Positions 36,376 to 46,404 of a DNA stretch of 64,000 bases are shown one piece after another. How positions within the stretch are numbered: position 1 is the first letter of the stretch; each line of letters opens with the position of its first letter. The notes beneath the pieces are model-generated. The model saw only the letters and a program-made list of their open reading frames with translations. It was not told the origin of the DNA and ran no database searches. The stretch is from JAYYPW01 sp036128855 (GTDB lineage Bacteria > Pseudomonadota > Gammaproteobacteria > Comchoanobacterales > Comchoanobacteraceae). The translations under genes and the position numbers were made by a program. The stretch lies in the NCBI GenBank assembly GCA_036128855.1, contig JAYYPW010000002.1:62001-126000 (forward strand), in the 5' to 3' direction.

Positions 36376-38178
36376 TCAATCACCCTTTCCTGCATCCACT
36401 TTTAAAATTGCCAAAAAAGCATCTTGTGGTAGAGCAACTTTACCTATCTGTTTCATACGCTTCTTACCTGCTTTTTGCTTTTCTAAAAGCTTTCTTTTGC
36501 GGGTGATATCACCACCATAACATTTGGCAGTAACATTCTTACGCATAGCACTAATTGTCTCCCTTGCAATAATCTTACCGCCAATAGCAGCTTGAATTGC
36601 TATAGCAAACATCTGGCGAGGAATAAGATCTTTCAATTGCTTAACTATTTGGCGCCCTATAGATTCTGCTTTTGTACGGTGCACAATACTCGCAAGAGCA
36701 TCTACCCTATCACCACCAAGTAATACGTCTAGCTTCACCATATCGCTAACTTGATGGCGAGAAAAATTATAGTCTAACGACGCATATCCTCGACTCACAG
36801 ACTTTAGCTTATCAAAAAAATCTAATACGATCTCTCCCATGGGCAAATCGTAAACTAAGCACACTTGGCTACCTACATAGGACATAGATACCTGGCTGCC
36901 TCGCCTCTCTGTACAGAGCTTTAATACCGCACCTAAATAAGCATCAGGCACAATCATACTCGCTCGTGCCACAGGCTCAGCTATTGAGGTAATCAAACCC
37001 GGATCAGGAAGCTTGGCCGGACTATCTACATACGTTTTATCACCTTTTTTCGTCACGACCTCATATATCACGGTAGGCGCTGTTGTTAAAAGGGATAGAT
37101 TATATTCACGTTCTAAACGCTCTCGAATAATCTCCATGTGTAGCATACCCAAAAAGCCACAGCGAAAACCAAAACCCAAAGCATCAGAAGACTCTGGCTC
37201 ATACTCAAGAGCAGCATCATTAAGAGTCAATTTAGCTAATGCTTCACGGAAAGATTCAAACTCTTCTGTTGATACAGGATAGAGACCTGCATAGACCTGT
37301 GGTTTAACTTTCTGAAATCCAGCAAGCGCTGACTCTGCTGGACGATCATGTGATGTGATTGTATCACCAACAGGAACGCCTTGGATATCTTTTATCCCTG
37401 CAACCAAAAATCCAACTTCACCACAAGCTAGCTGTGGCTTACTAGTACGCTTAGGTGTGAAGATACCACAGTCATCTACCTGATAAGCTTTACCTGTAGA
37501 AAATACCCGTATGCGCATTCCTTTACGCAATACACCTGATTTAACTCGTATCAGCGAGACCACACCTAGATAACTATCAAACCAAGAATCAATAATCAGG
37601 GCTTGAAGGGAGGCATCTATGTCTCCCTCTGGTGGAGGAATTTCACGAACAAGATGTTCTAACAGGGCCTGAACACCCAATCCAGTTTTAGCGCTCACAG
37701 CCACCGAGTTACTTGTATCTAAACCAATAATTTCCTCTATCTCATGAGCAACACGGTCTGGATCTGCCTGAGGTAAATCAATCTTATTTAGCACAGGCAA
37801 TACTGTTAAGTCTTGCTCAATAGCATGATAGCAAACTGCCACAGTCTGCGCCTCAACCCCTTGGGCCGCATCGACTACTAAAAGCGCTCCTTCACACGCC
37901 GCTAAAGATCGAGACACCTCATAGGCAAAATCCACATGGCCAGGGGTATCTATAAAGTTTAATTGATACTCTTGACCATTCTCTGCACGATAATAAAGTG
38001 TAACACTTTGGGCTTTTATCGTAATACCTCGTTCACGCTCTAAGTCCATATTATCAAGAACCTGTGCTTGCATTTCTCTATCAGACAGGCCTCCGCACAA
38101 AGCGATAAGGCGGTCTGATAGTGTTGATTTACCATGATCTATATGGGCAATAACAGAGAAGTTACGGATGTAACGCAT
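36376..38178 (-). CDS. lepA: Elongation factor 4 (LepA)
   Basis: Ribosome-associated GTPase of the EF-G family that helps initiation and ribosome assembly or rescues stalled ribosomes. It has 600 residues with G1 AHIDHGKST, G3 DTPGH and G4 NKID, followed by EF-G-like domains and the LepA-specific C-terminal domain ending in a lysine-rich segment (GGDITRKRKLLEKQKAGKKR). First gene of the lepA-lepB-rnc-era unit. Confidence 0.98.
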   Translation of the reverse strand: MRYIRNFSVIAHIDHGKSTLSDRLIALCGGLSDREMQAQVLDNMDLERERGITIKAQSVTLYYRAENGQEYQLNFIDTPGHVDFAYEVSRSLAACEGALLVVDAAQGVEAQTVAVCYHAIEQDLTVLPVLNKIDLPQADPDRVAHEIEEIIGLDTSNSVAVSAKTGLGVQALLEHLVREIPPPEGDIDASLQALIIDSWFDSYLGVVSLIRVKSGVLRKGMRIRVFSTGKAYQVDDCGIFTPKRTSKPQLACGEVGFLVAGIKDIQGVPVGDTITSHDRPAESALAGFQKVKPQVYAGLYPVSTEEFESFREALAKLTLNDAALEYEPESSDALGFGFRCGFLGMLHMEIIRERLEREYNLSLLTTAPTVIYEVVTKKGDKTYVDSPAKLPDPGLITSIAEPVARASMIVPDAYLGAVLKLCTERRGSQVSMSYVGSQVCLVYDLPMGEIVLDFFDKLKSVSRGYASLDYNFSRHQVSDMVKLDVLLGGDRVDALASIVHRTKAESIGRQIVKQLKDLIPRQMFAIAIQAAIGGKIIARETISAMRKNVTAKCYGGDITRKRKLLEKQKAGKKRMKQIGKVALPQDAFLAILKVDAGKGD

Positions 38179-38346
38179 AAAAAGAAACTGAAAACAAAAA
38201 TGTATCGCTAATGATAGGTTAAATACTGAATTAAAACAAGAAAATAATATGACAAAAACCCAAAACCTAATAACATAAGCACAAAATGTTGCATGAAAGG
38301 CATAAAGTCACTATCATACAAGTACATTCAAACACTTAGATAAAAC

Positions 38347-39297
38347 ATGCGCATCGTTATTGCTGGTGGACTTGGGTTTTTAGGTACAAAACTCACACAT
38401 TACTGGCGCAATCACCATGTTATAATTTTAACACGTAGCCAACACAACAAATTACCTGTTCCCTTACCTAAACATGTACAGATCATATCCTGGGATGGTG
38501 AAAACACAGGCGCATGGTGTGAACAGTTAAACGCCTTACCAAAAATAGATGCAGTAATAAACTTATGCGGGTCAAGTATTGGGGGCTCAGGGTTTATACC
38601 TAAAAGGTGGTCAGAAAAGACCAAAAAAACGATTTACGACAGCCGTATCAAAAGTAGTAAGGCATTAAACGTTTGGCTAGCACAAACCAAACGACCTCCT
38701 AGAGTATTTATACAACAAAGCGGTATTGATTATTATCCCTGCAATACTGAAGAAGCTGTAACGGAAAACAGCCCACCAGGCCATAGTTTTCTAGCAAAAT
38801 TAGCACAAGACTGGGAAAAATGCATCGAAATACCCGCTAAGAGTAAAACCCGATTAATTATCACTAGAACAGCGCCCATTTTTCACCCTAAAAGACCCCC
38901 TTTACTACAATGGCTGTGGAGCACCTATCTTTATGGTGGTGCTACTGTTGGAAGCTCGGAACAATATATTAGCTGGCTACACCACGACGATTTTGCCCCC
39001 ATCATAGATAAACTCATCCAATCCAAAAAAGCTAAAGGCGCCTATAATCTTTGCGCACCTACACCTATTCAGTACGTAGATATGATGAAAATTGTTGGCG
39101 AAGTCTATAAACGCCCTATATGGCTCTATGTACCTGGCTGTTTTGTTCGAGCAGCACTCGGGGAAGCAAGCACCCTAGCCCTTGATAGCAGAGAGGTGAT
39201 CCCCGAAAAACTACTAGACGAAAAATTTGACTTTCAGTACCCCCATTTCCAAGCAGCTATGTTAGATTTTTCCGGGGATAAGACCAATGCGACGTAA
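38347..39297 (+). CDS. TIGR01777-family SDR epimerase-like protein (YfcH type)
   Basis: Extended short-chain dehydrogenase/reductase of unknown substrate. The NAD(P) motif GGLGFLG is at 7-13, the segment AVINLCGSSIGG marks the YfcH/SulA-like subgroup, and WLHHDDF is the conserved region used in this family. The C-terminal DUF1731 region is visible (GEASTLALDSREVIPEKL). It has 316 residues. Its last 11 bases overlap recO, so the two are coupled. Confidence 0.92.
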   Translation: MRIVIAGGLGFLGTKLTHYWRNHHVIILTRSQHNKLPVPLPKHVQIISWDGENTGAWCEQLNALPKIDAVINLCGSSIGGSGFIPKRWSEKTKKTIYDSRIKSSKALNVWLAQTKRPPRVFIQQSGIDYYPCNTEEAVTENSPPGHSFLAKLAQDWEKCIEIPAKSKTRLIITRTAPIFHPKRPPLLQWLWSTYLYGGATVGSSEQYISWLHHDDFAPIIDKLIQSKKAKGAYNLCAPTPIQYVDMMKIVGEVYKRPIWLYVPGCFVRAALGEASTLALDSREVIPEKLLDEKFDFQYPHFQAAMLDFSGDKTNAT

Positions 39298-39973
39298 TTA
39301 TCTAAGCAATATTGATTTCTCTAAAGGTTATATCATTCATAAAAAACCCTTTGAAGAACACAAGCTACTTTTGAGTATATTCGATGACCAGCACGGCATG
39401 GTAAAAGCCATTGCACGAAGACCAAGCAGCAAAAAAAACCATTGTCTTGAACCATTTATCCCACTTGCATTACAAATTAAAACTACCAGCGGACTAGCCA
39501 ATATTCAACGAATCGAACCTATATCCACAGCATACATCCCTCCTCTTCAAGGGCTAAATCTTTGGGCTGGACTCTATTGCAACGAATTACTCTTCAGGCT
39601 ATGCCACCCACAAGAAACATACCCTAAAACCTTTTCTCAATACTCACTAACATTAAATAAATTGAGTAACGGTGAACCCATACGAAAACACGTGCGCTTA
39701 TTTGAATACGTATTACTACAAGAACTTGGATTCAGTCTAGACTTCTCTTGTCTTGATTACCCAAGCGCCTGGTTTACATACTGCCAAGAAAACGGCCTTA
39801 TTCCATGTAGCGCCACACAAAAACCCCGTTTCCGTAGGCAAAGTATTGAAAATCTATATCAAGAACAATTTGATTGCCTAGAAACACAAAAACTCATGAA
39901 ACAGATATTTCAAGTATCCATAACACGATTACTTGGGCATGCAGCCATCGAGGTTACCAGCATGCTCACATAG
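39287..39973 (+). CDS. recO: DNA repair protein RecO
   Basis: Recombination mediator that helps load RecA onto SSB-coated gaps. It has 228 residues with the N-terminal OB-fold (GYIIHKKPFEEHKLLLSIF, then HGMVKAIARR) and the helical C-terminal domain (LWAGLYCNELLFRL). In many gammaproteobacteria recO follows era; here it has moved behind the epimerase-like gene. Confidence 0.93.
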   Translation: MRRNYLSNIDFSKGYIIHKKPFEEHKLLLSIFDDQHGMVKAIARRPSSKKNHCLEPFIPLALQIKTTSGLANIQRIEPISTAYIPPLQGLNLWAGLYCNELLFRLCHPQETYPKTFSQYSLTLNKLSNGEPIRKHVRLFEYVLLQELGFSLDFSCLDYPSAWFTYCQENGLIPCSATQKPRFRRQSIENLYQEQFDCLETQKLMKQIFQVSITRLLGHAAIEVTSMLT

Positions 39974-40038
39974 CATATACTTGCATATTTGCGCTGTTCA
40001 CGTATACTTAACCTGTGAATATTAAGAGAAAATGTATC

Positions 40039-40185
40039 ATGCTAAAATCACACAGTGTCATTACAGGGTTACTCATTCTTAGCTTATGCGCCTGCCAAAA
40101 CACCTTAGAAGGCCTAGGCCACGACATGCAAGATAACGGGAAAAAACTGTCTGATTACAGTCAAAAGCAACATACTAACGCATAG
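40039..40185 (+). CDS. Entericidin-like small lipoprotein
   Basis: A 48-residue protein with a hydrophobic signal sequence ending in a lipobox with the lipidated cysteine probably at residue 19 (LCAC), followed by QNTLEGLGHDMQDNGKKLS. The CNTxxGxGxDxxxxG pattern after the cysteine is that of the entericidin A/B family, small lipoproteins linked to stress and lysis in enterobacteria. It has its own ATG with a weak AGAGA ribosome-binding site. It lies between recO and hemD. Confidence 0.8.
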   Translation: MLKSHSVITGLLILSLCACQNTLEGLGHDMQDNGKKLSDYSQKQHTNA

Positions 40186-40199
40186 ATTATTTAAAAGTC

Positions 40200-40967
40200 A
40201 TGAAGCAGGCAAAATATAAACGCATACTCGTCACTCAGTCTAACCCCAATCAAAACCACCTACTCACCCTTTTACAACGCCATGGTTACACCACCTACTC
40301 TTTGCCATGCACTCAAGTAACGCCGAAAAAAATCAGCTCTTTTACCCAGAAAACCGCACAAGAAGCAGACACATGGATTTTCCTTAGTGCAAACGCAGTC
40401 CGCTGCTGTCACCAACACTTACGAAACCACTATGATGACCAAACTATCATTGCTATTGGCCCTGCTACTGCACGAACCCTCGAAGAGCTTGGCACCCCTG
40501 TAGATTATCTACCTGAAGACAATTTCAACAGCGAAAGTATTGCAAAACTCAATTATTTCTCAACCCATACTAATAGAAAAATAAGCATTTTTTCAGGTAA
40601 TCAGTCCACCAGCAACCTAAACAGCACGCTCAATCGACTTGGGCATACATGCAAAAAAATCATCACCCACTCCACTCAAATTATAGAAATCACCAAAGCA
40701 ATGACGCTTATCGAACAAATCCCCACAGATATAGATGCTATTACAAGCCATAGCCTCATGAATCTAAAACATCTTTGTAGTACAGCACAACAACTAAAAC
40801 AACCTTGGATTTTTCACTGCCCACTACTCGTTGTATCAAAAAAAATGGCTGACTGTGCACTCGAATACGGTTTTAAAAGCCCTATCCTGGAAAGCCCAGA
40901 CGCATCTGCAGAGTCTATAACCTCAACACTACAAAACTGGATAAATCACAAGGAAACCTATGCCTGA
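40200..40967 (+). CDS. hemD: Uroporphyrinogen-III synthase
   Basis: Closes and inverts ring D of hydroxymethylbilane to give uroporphyrinogen III in haem synthesis. It has 255 residues with the two-lobed HemD fold. The recognisable segments are ILVTQSNPNQNHLL near the N terminus, WIFLSANAVRCC and IAIGPATARTLEELG. The protein is very divergent, as usual for this family; the following hemX and hemY genes confirm the call. Confidence 0.92.
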   Translation: MKQAKYKRILVTQSNPNQNHLLTLLQRHGYTTYSLPCTQVTPKKISSFTQKTAQEADTWIFLSANAVRCCHQHLRNHYDDQTIIAIGPATARTLEELGTPVDYLPEDNFNSESIAKLNYFSTHTNRKISIFSGNQSTSNLNSTLNRLGHTCKKIITHSTQIIEITKAMTLIEQIPTDIDAITSHSLMNLKHLCSTAQQLKQPWIFHCPLLVVSKKMADCALEYGFKSPILESPDASAESITSTLQNWINHKETYA

Positions 40968-42033
40968 GAAAAACGCTAAAGCCACTCCAGAAAACCGATC
41001 AAGAACCTCTACAATAATAGGTTTTTTAATTCAAGGAGTCTTTTTTATCGGCTTAATCGGACTTAGTTTCTGGGTACAAATTACCAGCCAAGCCCAGAAA
41101 GAGGCAGAGCAACAAACCCGAATATTGCAAACCCAGCTAAAAGCATATCAAGCCAATCAAGAGCACTGGGTGCAATCATTAGAAGGGTTAATAGCGCAAA
41201 AGAAATTACCCCTACCCGGACAAAGCTTAGATAACTGGACTCAAATACGTGCATGCATACAAATGAGCGACTACACATTAATATTTTTCCACAACCCGAA
41301 AGAAGCTATAACCTGGTTACAACTAGCAGAAAATATCGCCTCAACACAAATACAAACGCCCGAAGCTACTGAACTAGTGGAAAAAATTGACGTCATAATA
41401 AAGCAATTAGCTACATTAGACATTCCAAGCAAGCAAGAAACCTTAAAAAAACTACAAAACCTAGCTCAAAGTATTCACCAAGCGTCGCAATTAGATAAAA
41501 ATTCACAACCAGATCTTACTATCCAAAAAGCTTCGGAAAGATCATGGTCTGATGTATTCTCTTCGCAGTACTGGCACATACAATTATCAAATTACCTGGA
41601 AAAAATCTGGAAGATATTAACCAATAGCATCCAAATTACACAACTATCCCCAGAGGAAAAGTGGACTTATTCTCCACGAGGACTTTCAGAACTTAAGCTA
41701 TCCAATAAATTACTCATAGAACAAGCACAATGGAGTGTACTTTACAACGATCGCGCTATCTTTGAAATCGCTTTGACAAATCTTGCTAAAAGTATTGCAC
41801 AAAAGCTACAACATAACCCCAGTAAAGATCAATTGATTTCCGATATTAAGGATCTCTTGCAGCAAACTAAAATAGATATTCAGTACCCAAACTACAGCAA
41901 TCTAGTTTACTTCGTAACTACCCAAATAGGGTCTTTGCAGAGCACACATACGCCATATAAATCTGACAATGCTAAAAAAACCACCCACGAAAGGCTCCCC
42001 AACCTACCACCTCAAACACTTACTCAAACATAA
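40960..42033 (+). CDS. hemX: HemX-like membrane protein
   Basis: Protein of the HemX (DUF513) family, found in hemCDXY operons with unclear function. One membrane helix at about 21-43 is followed by a periplasmic domain, much of it helical and coiled-coil-like. It overlaps hemD by eight bases and has a good AGGAA ribosome-binding site. It has 357 residues, normal length. Confidence 0.9.
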   Translation: MPEKNAKATPENRSRTSTIIGFLIQGVFFIGLIGLSFWVQITSQAQKEAEQQTRILQTQLKAYQANQEHWVQSLEGLIAQKKLPLPGQSLDNWTQIRACIQMSDYTLIFFHNPKEAITWLQLAENIASTQIQTPEATELVEKIDVIIKQLATLDIPSKQETLKKLQNLAQSIHQASQLDKNSQPDLTIQKASERSWSDVFSSQYWHIQLSNYLEKIWKILTNSIQITQLSPEEKWTYSPRGLSELKLSNKLLIEQAQWSVLYNDRAIFEIALTNLAKSIAQKLQHNPSKDQLISDIKDLLQQTKIDIQYPNYSNLVYFVTTQIGSLQSTHTPYKSDNAKKTTHERLPNLPPQTLTQT

Positions 42034-42229
42034 ATCTAAGTAAATAATGCAAAAATCCACGCTACAAGCTACCGGTCAAAACTTGATGCCACAACACACA
42101 ACTGCTAGACTAGTCAAATGAAGGATTTGAATATTTTGTGTAGAGTAAATGCTAGAAAATTAAGTAAGCATATACTCTCAACCCTACTCACCCCATGTGG
42201 CGTAACTCGTCCGAGCCTACAGTAAAAGC

Positions 42230-43405
42230 ATGAAATCAAGATTATTAATAGCTGCACTCATCATCCTAACAATAGTATTAATACCCTATTTAATCCCGAC
42301 TGATGGTAGAGTGATCATTCTGATTTGGCGGTACAAAATTGAATTACAAATCTATCTAGCTCTTGCAATAACTCTTGCCACTATCATTACACTGCACTGG
42401 TTACTGAGGATTCAAAGTTGGCTACGCCAAGTACCATCTCGTATTTGGGCTTATAGACAAAGCAAACAAAACGAAAACCACACTAAGTATAGAGCACAAG
42501 CATTGGAGTATCTTTTAGAGAAGGATTATACACGTGCTACTCAATATTTTGCATTAGCAACGAAAACCCATTATCAAACCAGTCTAGATTATCTAGCTAC
42601 AGCATATTGTGCTTTACATAACCCTCAACCAGACCTAGAGAGTGCTAAAAAAAACCTAGCGAACGTAGATGAAAATGGGCAGTACATGGCACAGCATACT
42701 TTATTACAAGCCCTGATCTATAAACATCAAGGCAAACCACATCTAGCTATCGAACATCTACAACGGTTACCAGAAGCCAAGCGTGCACCTGAAAGTCAAG
42801 AACTGCTCGAAAAACTATATGTTGAGACCAAACAGTGGCATTGCATACAAACCCTAGTCACTAACGCACTTAAAACACGCGCACCTAAAATCACTCCATG
42901 GATTATCGAGAAACTTATGCAGCAACAGATCATAGCTGAGGAAACAGAAAGTTGTATACGGGTATTCGAAAGGTTACCATCACAGTTTAAGCTACACCAA
43001 CCACTCGTCACTCAATACACCCTAGCGCTCTTCACCCTCGGCCAAATTGAGAAAGCCATTGACACCACGTTAAGCTATCTCTCTTCTCACCCAAATATCG
43101 ACATACTACATCAAGTTTCATATTTCTGTGGCACCGAGACGAATAGATCTGAAAAAACACTGGAGAAGCTCAAAAATTTACAGAAAAGACAACCTAAGAA
43201 TGTATTTATCCCACTAGCATTAGGACTGCTATACAAGAATACCCATCATTATTCAGATGCTCTAGAGCACCTAAAAAAAGCTTACGTCATTCTCAATGAA
43301 GTACATGGAATTGATGATATGCATGAAGAAGAAAAGTCTCAGTTACGCTTTTATTGCCTTCGAGAACAAAACTACTGCCTAGCCCACCAAACTCACAACC
43401 TATAA
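42230..43405 (+). CDS. hemY: HemY, TPR-containing membrane protein
   Basis: Gammaproteobacterial HemY (not the protoporphyrinogen oxidase of the same name). Two membrane helices (about 5-22 and 40-62) are followed by a cytoplasmic or periplasmic TPR-type helical repeat region. It has 391 residues. It is separated from hemX by 196 bases, unusually far for this operon; that gap holds no gene that I can see. Confidence 0.9.
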   Translation: MKSRLLIAALIILTIVLIPYLIPTDGRVIILIWRYKIELQIYLALAITLATIITLHWLLRIQSWLRQVPSRIWAYRQSKQNENHTKYRAQALEYLLEKDYTRATQYFALATKTHYQTSLDYLATAYCALHNPQPDLESAKKNLANVDENGQYMAQHTLLQALIYKHQGKPHLAIEHLQRLPEAKRAPESQELLEKLYVETKQWHCIQTLVTNALKTRAPKITPWIIEKLMQQQIIAEETESCIRVFERLPSQFKLHQPLVTQYTLALFTLGQIEKAIDTTLSYLSSHPNIDILHQVSYFCGTETNRSEKTLEKLKNLQKRQPKNVFIPLALGLLYKNTHHYSDALEHLKKAYVILNEVHGIDDMHEEEKSQLRFYCLREQNYCLAHQTHNL

Positions 43406-43544
43406 ATCCCATATAGACGATCTTAGTCAATATATTTATCATCTAAAACTATGTAATATATTGGGACGTAATAAATAAAAAATTAATTCACATGTAATTA
43501 CAAACACTTTATTATAGAGTACATAGTATTTCAAAACCCGTATC

Positions 43545-44714
43545 ATGATATCTTCCTTTCTTAAAAAAATAACAATAATTCTAGTTATCTTGTCCTCGCT
43601 ATCTCAAATTTTCAGTGCTCAACTCTTATACATGATAAACCCTCCTCTAAAAAGAATTGAAAATCACCAGTTTTCTGCTACGTACTTTAGTACGCATTTT
43701 TTAGAGCATAACTTTGGTATATAAAACTATTTTTACAATAAAAACAGACGTATAGATTTAGAAAAAATGATGGAAGGCGACGTCATAGTGTTAAAAACTA
43801 GTGATGTATTTTTTTTTTTAGAAAATCAGCTACCCAAAATTTACAAACCGTTCATCTTAGTATCACACGGTGACGAAAGTATGCCCTCTGAATTAAATGA
43901 TAGAAATCCCAAACTACATGAAAAGCAAAAAAATATAATACTAAAGGCGCTAACCAACTCTAGGCTTATACACTGGTTTTCAGTTAATTATGACCAAACT
44001 ATCAAGCACCCAAAAGTATGAGGAATACCTCGTGGATTAGACTACATACCGGCCACAGATTCCTCGATCTTTAAACCTTATAAATCCGACCTGGAAAAAT
44101 TTATAACCAGGCCATTCATAAAGAAAAGGCCAAATCGTTTTGAAGATGATAAACTCGTAGAAATCACGTCTTCTATGCCAAAAACAGATAAGCGTATAGC
44201 TAAAGTCTACCTAGATGGTGGAATGGGAGACAATGATACACGATGGAAAAATGGCTATGGGTTTATGGATGGAAAATATGCATCTATCCAATACATAACC
44301 AGGAAAAAAATAATAGAATATTTCAAGAACAAAGATTTTATTTTCTATAAACAAAATAGAATACCGAGAATAGAGCAATGGCAAAAGAGAACGCAGTACG
44401 TATTCTCTATAAGCCCAAATGGTCACGGTATAGATTGCATTAGGCTCTGGGAAAGTTTAGCCTTAGGACAAATAGTGATTGTACAAACCAGTCCTCTTGA
44501 CTATCTTTACGAGGGACTTCCTGTGGTAATTGTCAAAGACTGGAGTGAAGTAAACCCAAAAAATCTAGAAAAGTGGCTAGTACAATACGCCGACGCAGCA
44601 GAAAACCCAAAATACCGTGAAAAACTCACGTTTAATTATTGGTATGAAAAAATAAATAGCTTAAGAAATCTAGAACATGAGAAAGAACTAGAAGGGACTA
44701 AGAAATATTTATAA
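43545..44714 (+). pseudogene. Exostosin-like glycosyltransferase with two in-frame stops
   Basis: One reading frame of 390 codons is interrupted by TAA at 43722-43724 (codon 60) and TGA at 44019-44021 (codon 159), with no frameshift. It begins with a signal-peptide-like segment. The region around the first stop, and GIPRGLDYIPA right after the second, align with the N-terminal part of this family; the well-preserved C-terminal part carries SPNGHGIDCIRLWESLALG and TSPLDYLYEGLPVVIVKDW. Such proteins are found in scattered bacteria, algae and large viruses. Fragments 43767-44021 and 44175-44714 are open on their own. The second ATG (44175) could still make a truncated C-terminal domain. Probably a recently broken surface-glycan gene. 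Confidence 0.8.
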
Positions 44715-44724
44715 TAAATCAAGT

Positions 44725-45117
44725 CTATAAACCTGGAAAAGTCTGTGATCCAGCACCGCAATTACTTGCAAAGTCAAATCCATAACCAATATCATCTTCT
44801 GCAATAACAATCTCACAATGTGACTGAGCAAAACTAAATGGATGCACTCCCATGGCGAGATTTCCTGAGTGAGAACGGTGAACCACAAGACACAGGGACT
44901 GCCCATCTTCAAGGTCAACGTCAACCTCAACCATACGGTCACCTTGTTGTAAATGAGTCGAATACAGAACGTCGGAGGGGTTGCAGGAGCGCTCTAGATG
45001 CGCTTTGACGCTTGAGGTTGTAACATTAGTAAGTCGCAGAGACGGAGCCACATCAGCGTGTAAACTACAAGAAGCTGTAATGAGAAGTATTGATGTTAGG
45101 TCCCTTATAGATACCAT
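44725..45117 (-). CDS. Small secreted protein with conserved-looking cysteines, unknown function
   Basis: A 130-residue protein with a signal peptide (about 1-20, MVSIRDLTSILLITASCSLH), placing it in the periplasm or outside. The mature part is beta-strand-like with Cys residues able to form disulfides and a Gly/Asp-rich end. No family recognised. A GTG start at 45144 would add nine residues; ATG 45117 gives the better signal peptide. No ribosome-binding site is evident. It stands alone, facing the 3' end of the broken glycosyltransferase. Confidence 0.65.
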   Translation of the reverse strand: MVSIRDLTSILLITASCSLHADVAPSLRLTNVTTSSVKAHLERSCNPSDVLYSTHLQQGDRMVEVDVDLEDGQSLCLVVHRSHSGNLAMGVHPFSFAQSHCEIVIAEDDIGYGFDFASNCGAGSQTFPGL

Positions 45118-45272
45118 GCGTAATAACAACTGTATCAACTTCACACATTAAAGCATAAAAAAATAACATTTTGCAACACTGTAAAGCATAAAAATGACGT
45201 GCCAAAAAAGATAGCATTGTAAAGTTGAATAAAAAAAACTAAAATGTGTAATAATTTCTAAAAAAACAGATT

Positions 45273-46346
45273 ATGGACACTACAAATATCATAGAAAAAA
45301 CCGTCCGCAACTTCAGCGATCCTTTTAGTAAGAAAAAATGGCAAACAGCTATCATAAACCGAGTAGAGTCTAATATTGAAGTAACTGTCCCCTTCCCGGT
45401 AAAAAAAAATATCACTGAGCTCACCGAGACACTTCTTAACCACTTAAAGCACACCACAGACTCAGAAAAACACAAGTTAGAGTTATCTATAAAAAGTAAG
45501 ATTAAAAAACACGCTGTTGCCAACAAGAGTGACTGTATACCTAACATAAAGAATATCATAGCTGTCACCTCCACTAAAGGCGGGGTTGGTAAGTCAACTA
45601 TCGCAAGCCAAATAGCCATCGCACTACAACAAGCAGGCGCACATGTAGGATTACTAGACGCAGATATCTATGGGCCAAATATTCCTAACTTAAAGGGCAC
45701 CCACCAACGAGCCAAGATTACAGAAAAAACCTATAAGCCAATTCAACAACACGGTATCAGCATCATGTCTATGGGCTATCTTGTTGATGAAGATACACCG
45801 TTAATGTGGCGTGGCCCCATGGCAACAGCGTATTTACAACAAATGCTATTTAAAACTGAATGGCCAAAATTAGATTATCTAATAGTTGATCTCCCTCCTG
45901 GCACAGGTGATATTCAGCTGACAATAGCGCAAAAAATACCTTTAACTGCCGCAGTACTTGTTACAACACCCCAGTGTCTTAGCATAAAAGATTTAGAAAA
46001 AGGTCTTGGCTTGCTACAAAAGACACAAACACCTGTACTTGGGGTTGTAGAGAACATGAGCCACTTCTCCTGCCCAAACTGCAAAAAAACCAGCCGTATC
46101 TTCTCAGCTACCAACACACAAGCATTCATTAAAAAACACCAAATACCATTGCTTGGCAATCTACCTTTAGACCCTCTAATCGTAAACGCCTGCGAAAACC
46201 AAAGTCCAGTTGTTGTAACACACCCAAATTGTAATGCTAGCCAAGCCATCCACAATATCGCCTATTTAGTTGCAACGCAATTAGCAGAACTACCTCTACA
46301 TACACCCAATCTATTCCCAAAAATTGTAGTAGAAAGGTTGGAATAG
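45273..46346 (+). CDS. apbC: Iron-sulfur cluster carrier ApbC/Mrp
   Basis: P-loop ATPase that binds and transfers a 4Fe-4S cluster to target apoproteins. It has 357 residues. The N-terminal DUF59-like region (about 1-70) is followed by the deviant Walker A TKGGVGKST, LLDADIYGPN, and the cluster-binding CPNC motif in the C-terminal half. Probably needed for the respiratory iron-sulfur proteins seen in this window. Confidence 0.96.
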   Translation: MDTTNIIEKTVRNFSDPFSKKKWQTAIINRVESNIEVTVPFPVKKNITELTETLLNHLKHTTDSEKHKLELSIKSKIKKHAVANKSDCIPNIKNIIAVTSTKGGVGKSTIASQIAIALQQAGAHVGLLDADIYGPNIPNLKGTHQRAKITEKTYKPIQQHGISIMSMGYLVDEDTPLMWRGPMATAYLQQMLFKTEWPKLDYLIVDLPPGTGDIQLTIAQKIPLTAAVLVTTPQCLSIKDLEKGLGLLQKTQTPVLGVVENMSHFSCPNCKKTSRIFSATNTQAFIKKHQIPLLGNLPLDPLIVNACENQSPVVVTHPNCNASQAIHNIAYLVATQLAELPLHTPNLFPKIVVERLE

Positions 46347-46404
46347 TATGGTAGTTGCAGTATTGCAAAGAGCATGTTACATTCAGGGCAATTCCTAGGA
46401 GAAA

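Noticed and set aside
42034..42229. A small gene between hemX and hemY (for example the 24-codon frame from the ATG near 42048)
   Set aside because: Too short, no ribosome-binding site and no signal-peptide or family features. The gap is better seen as non-coding.
28277..44714. Reassignment of a stop codon to a sense codon in this organism
   Set aside because: The four internal stops include TAA, TAG and TGA, and each of these codons also ends intact, overlapping genes in the window. A single reassignment would extend many normal proteins.
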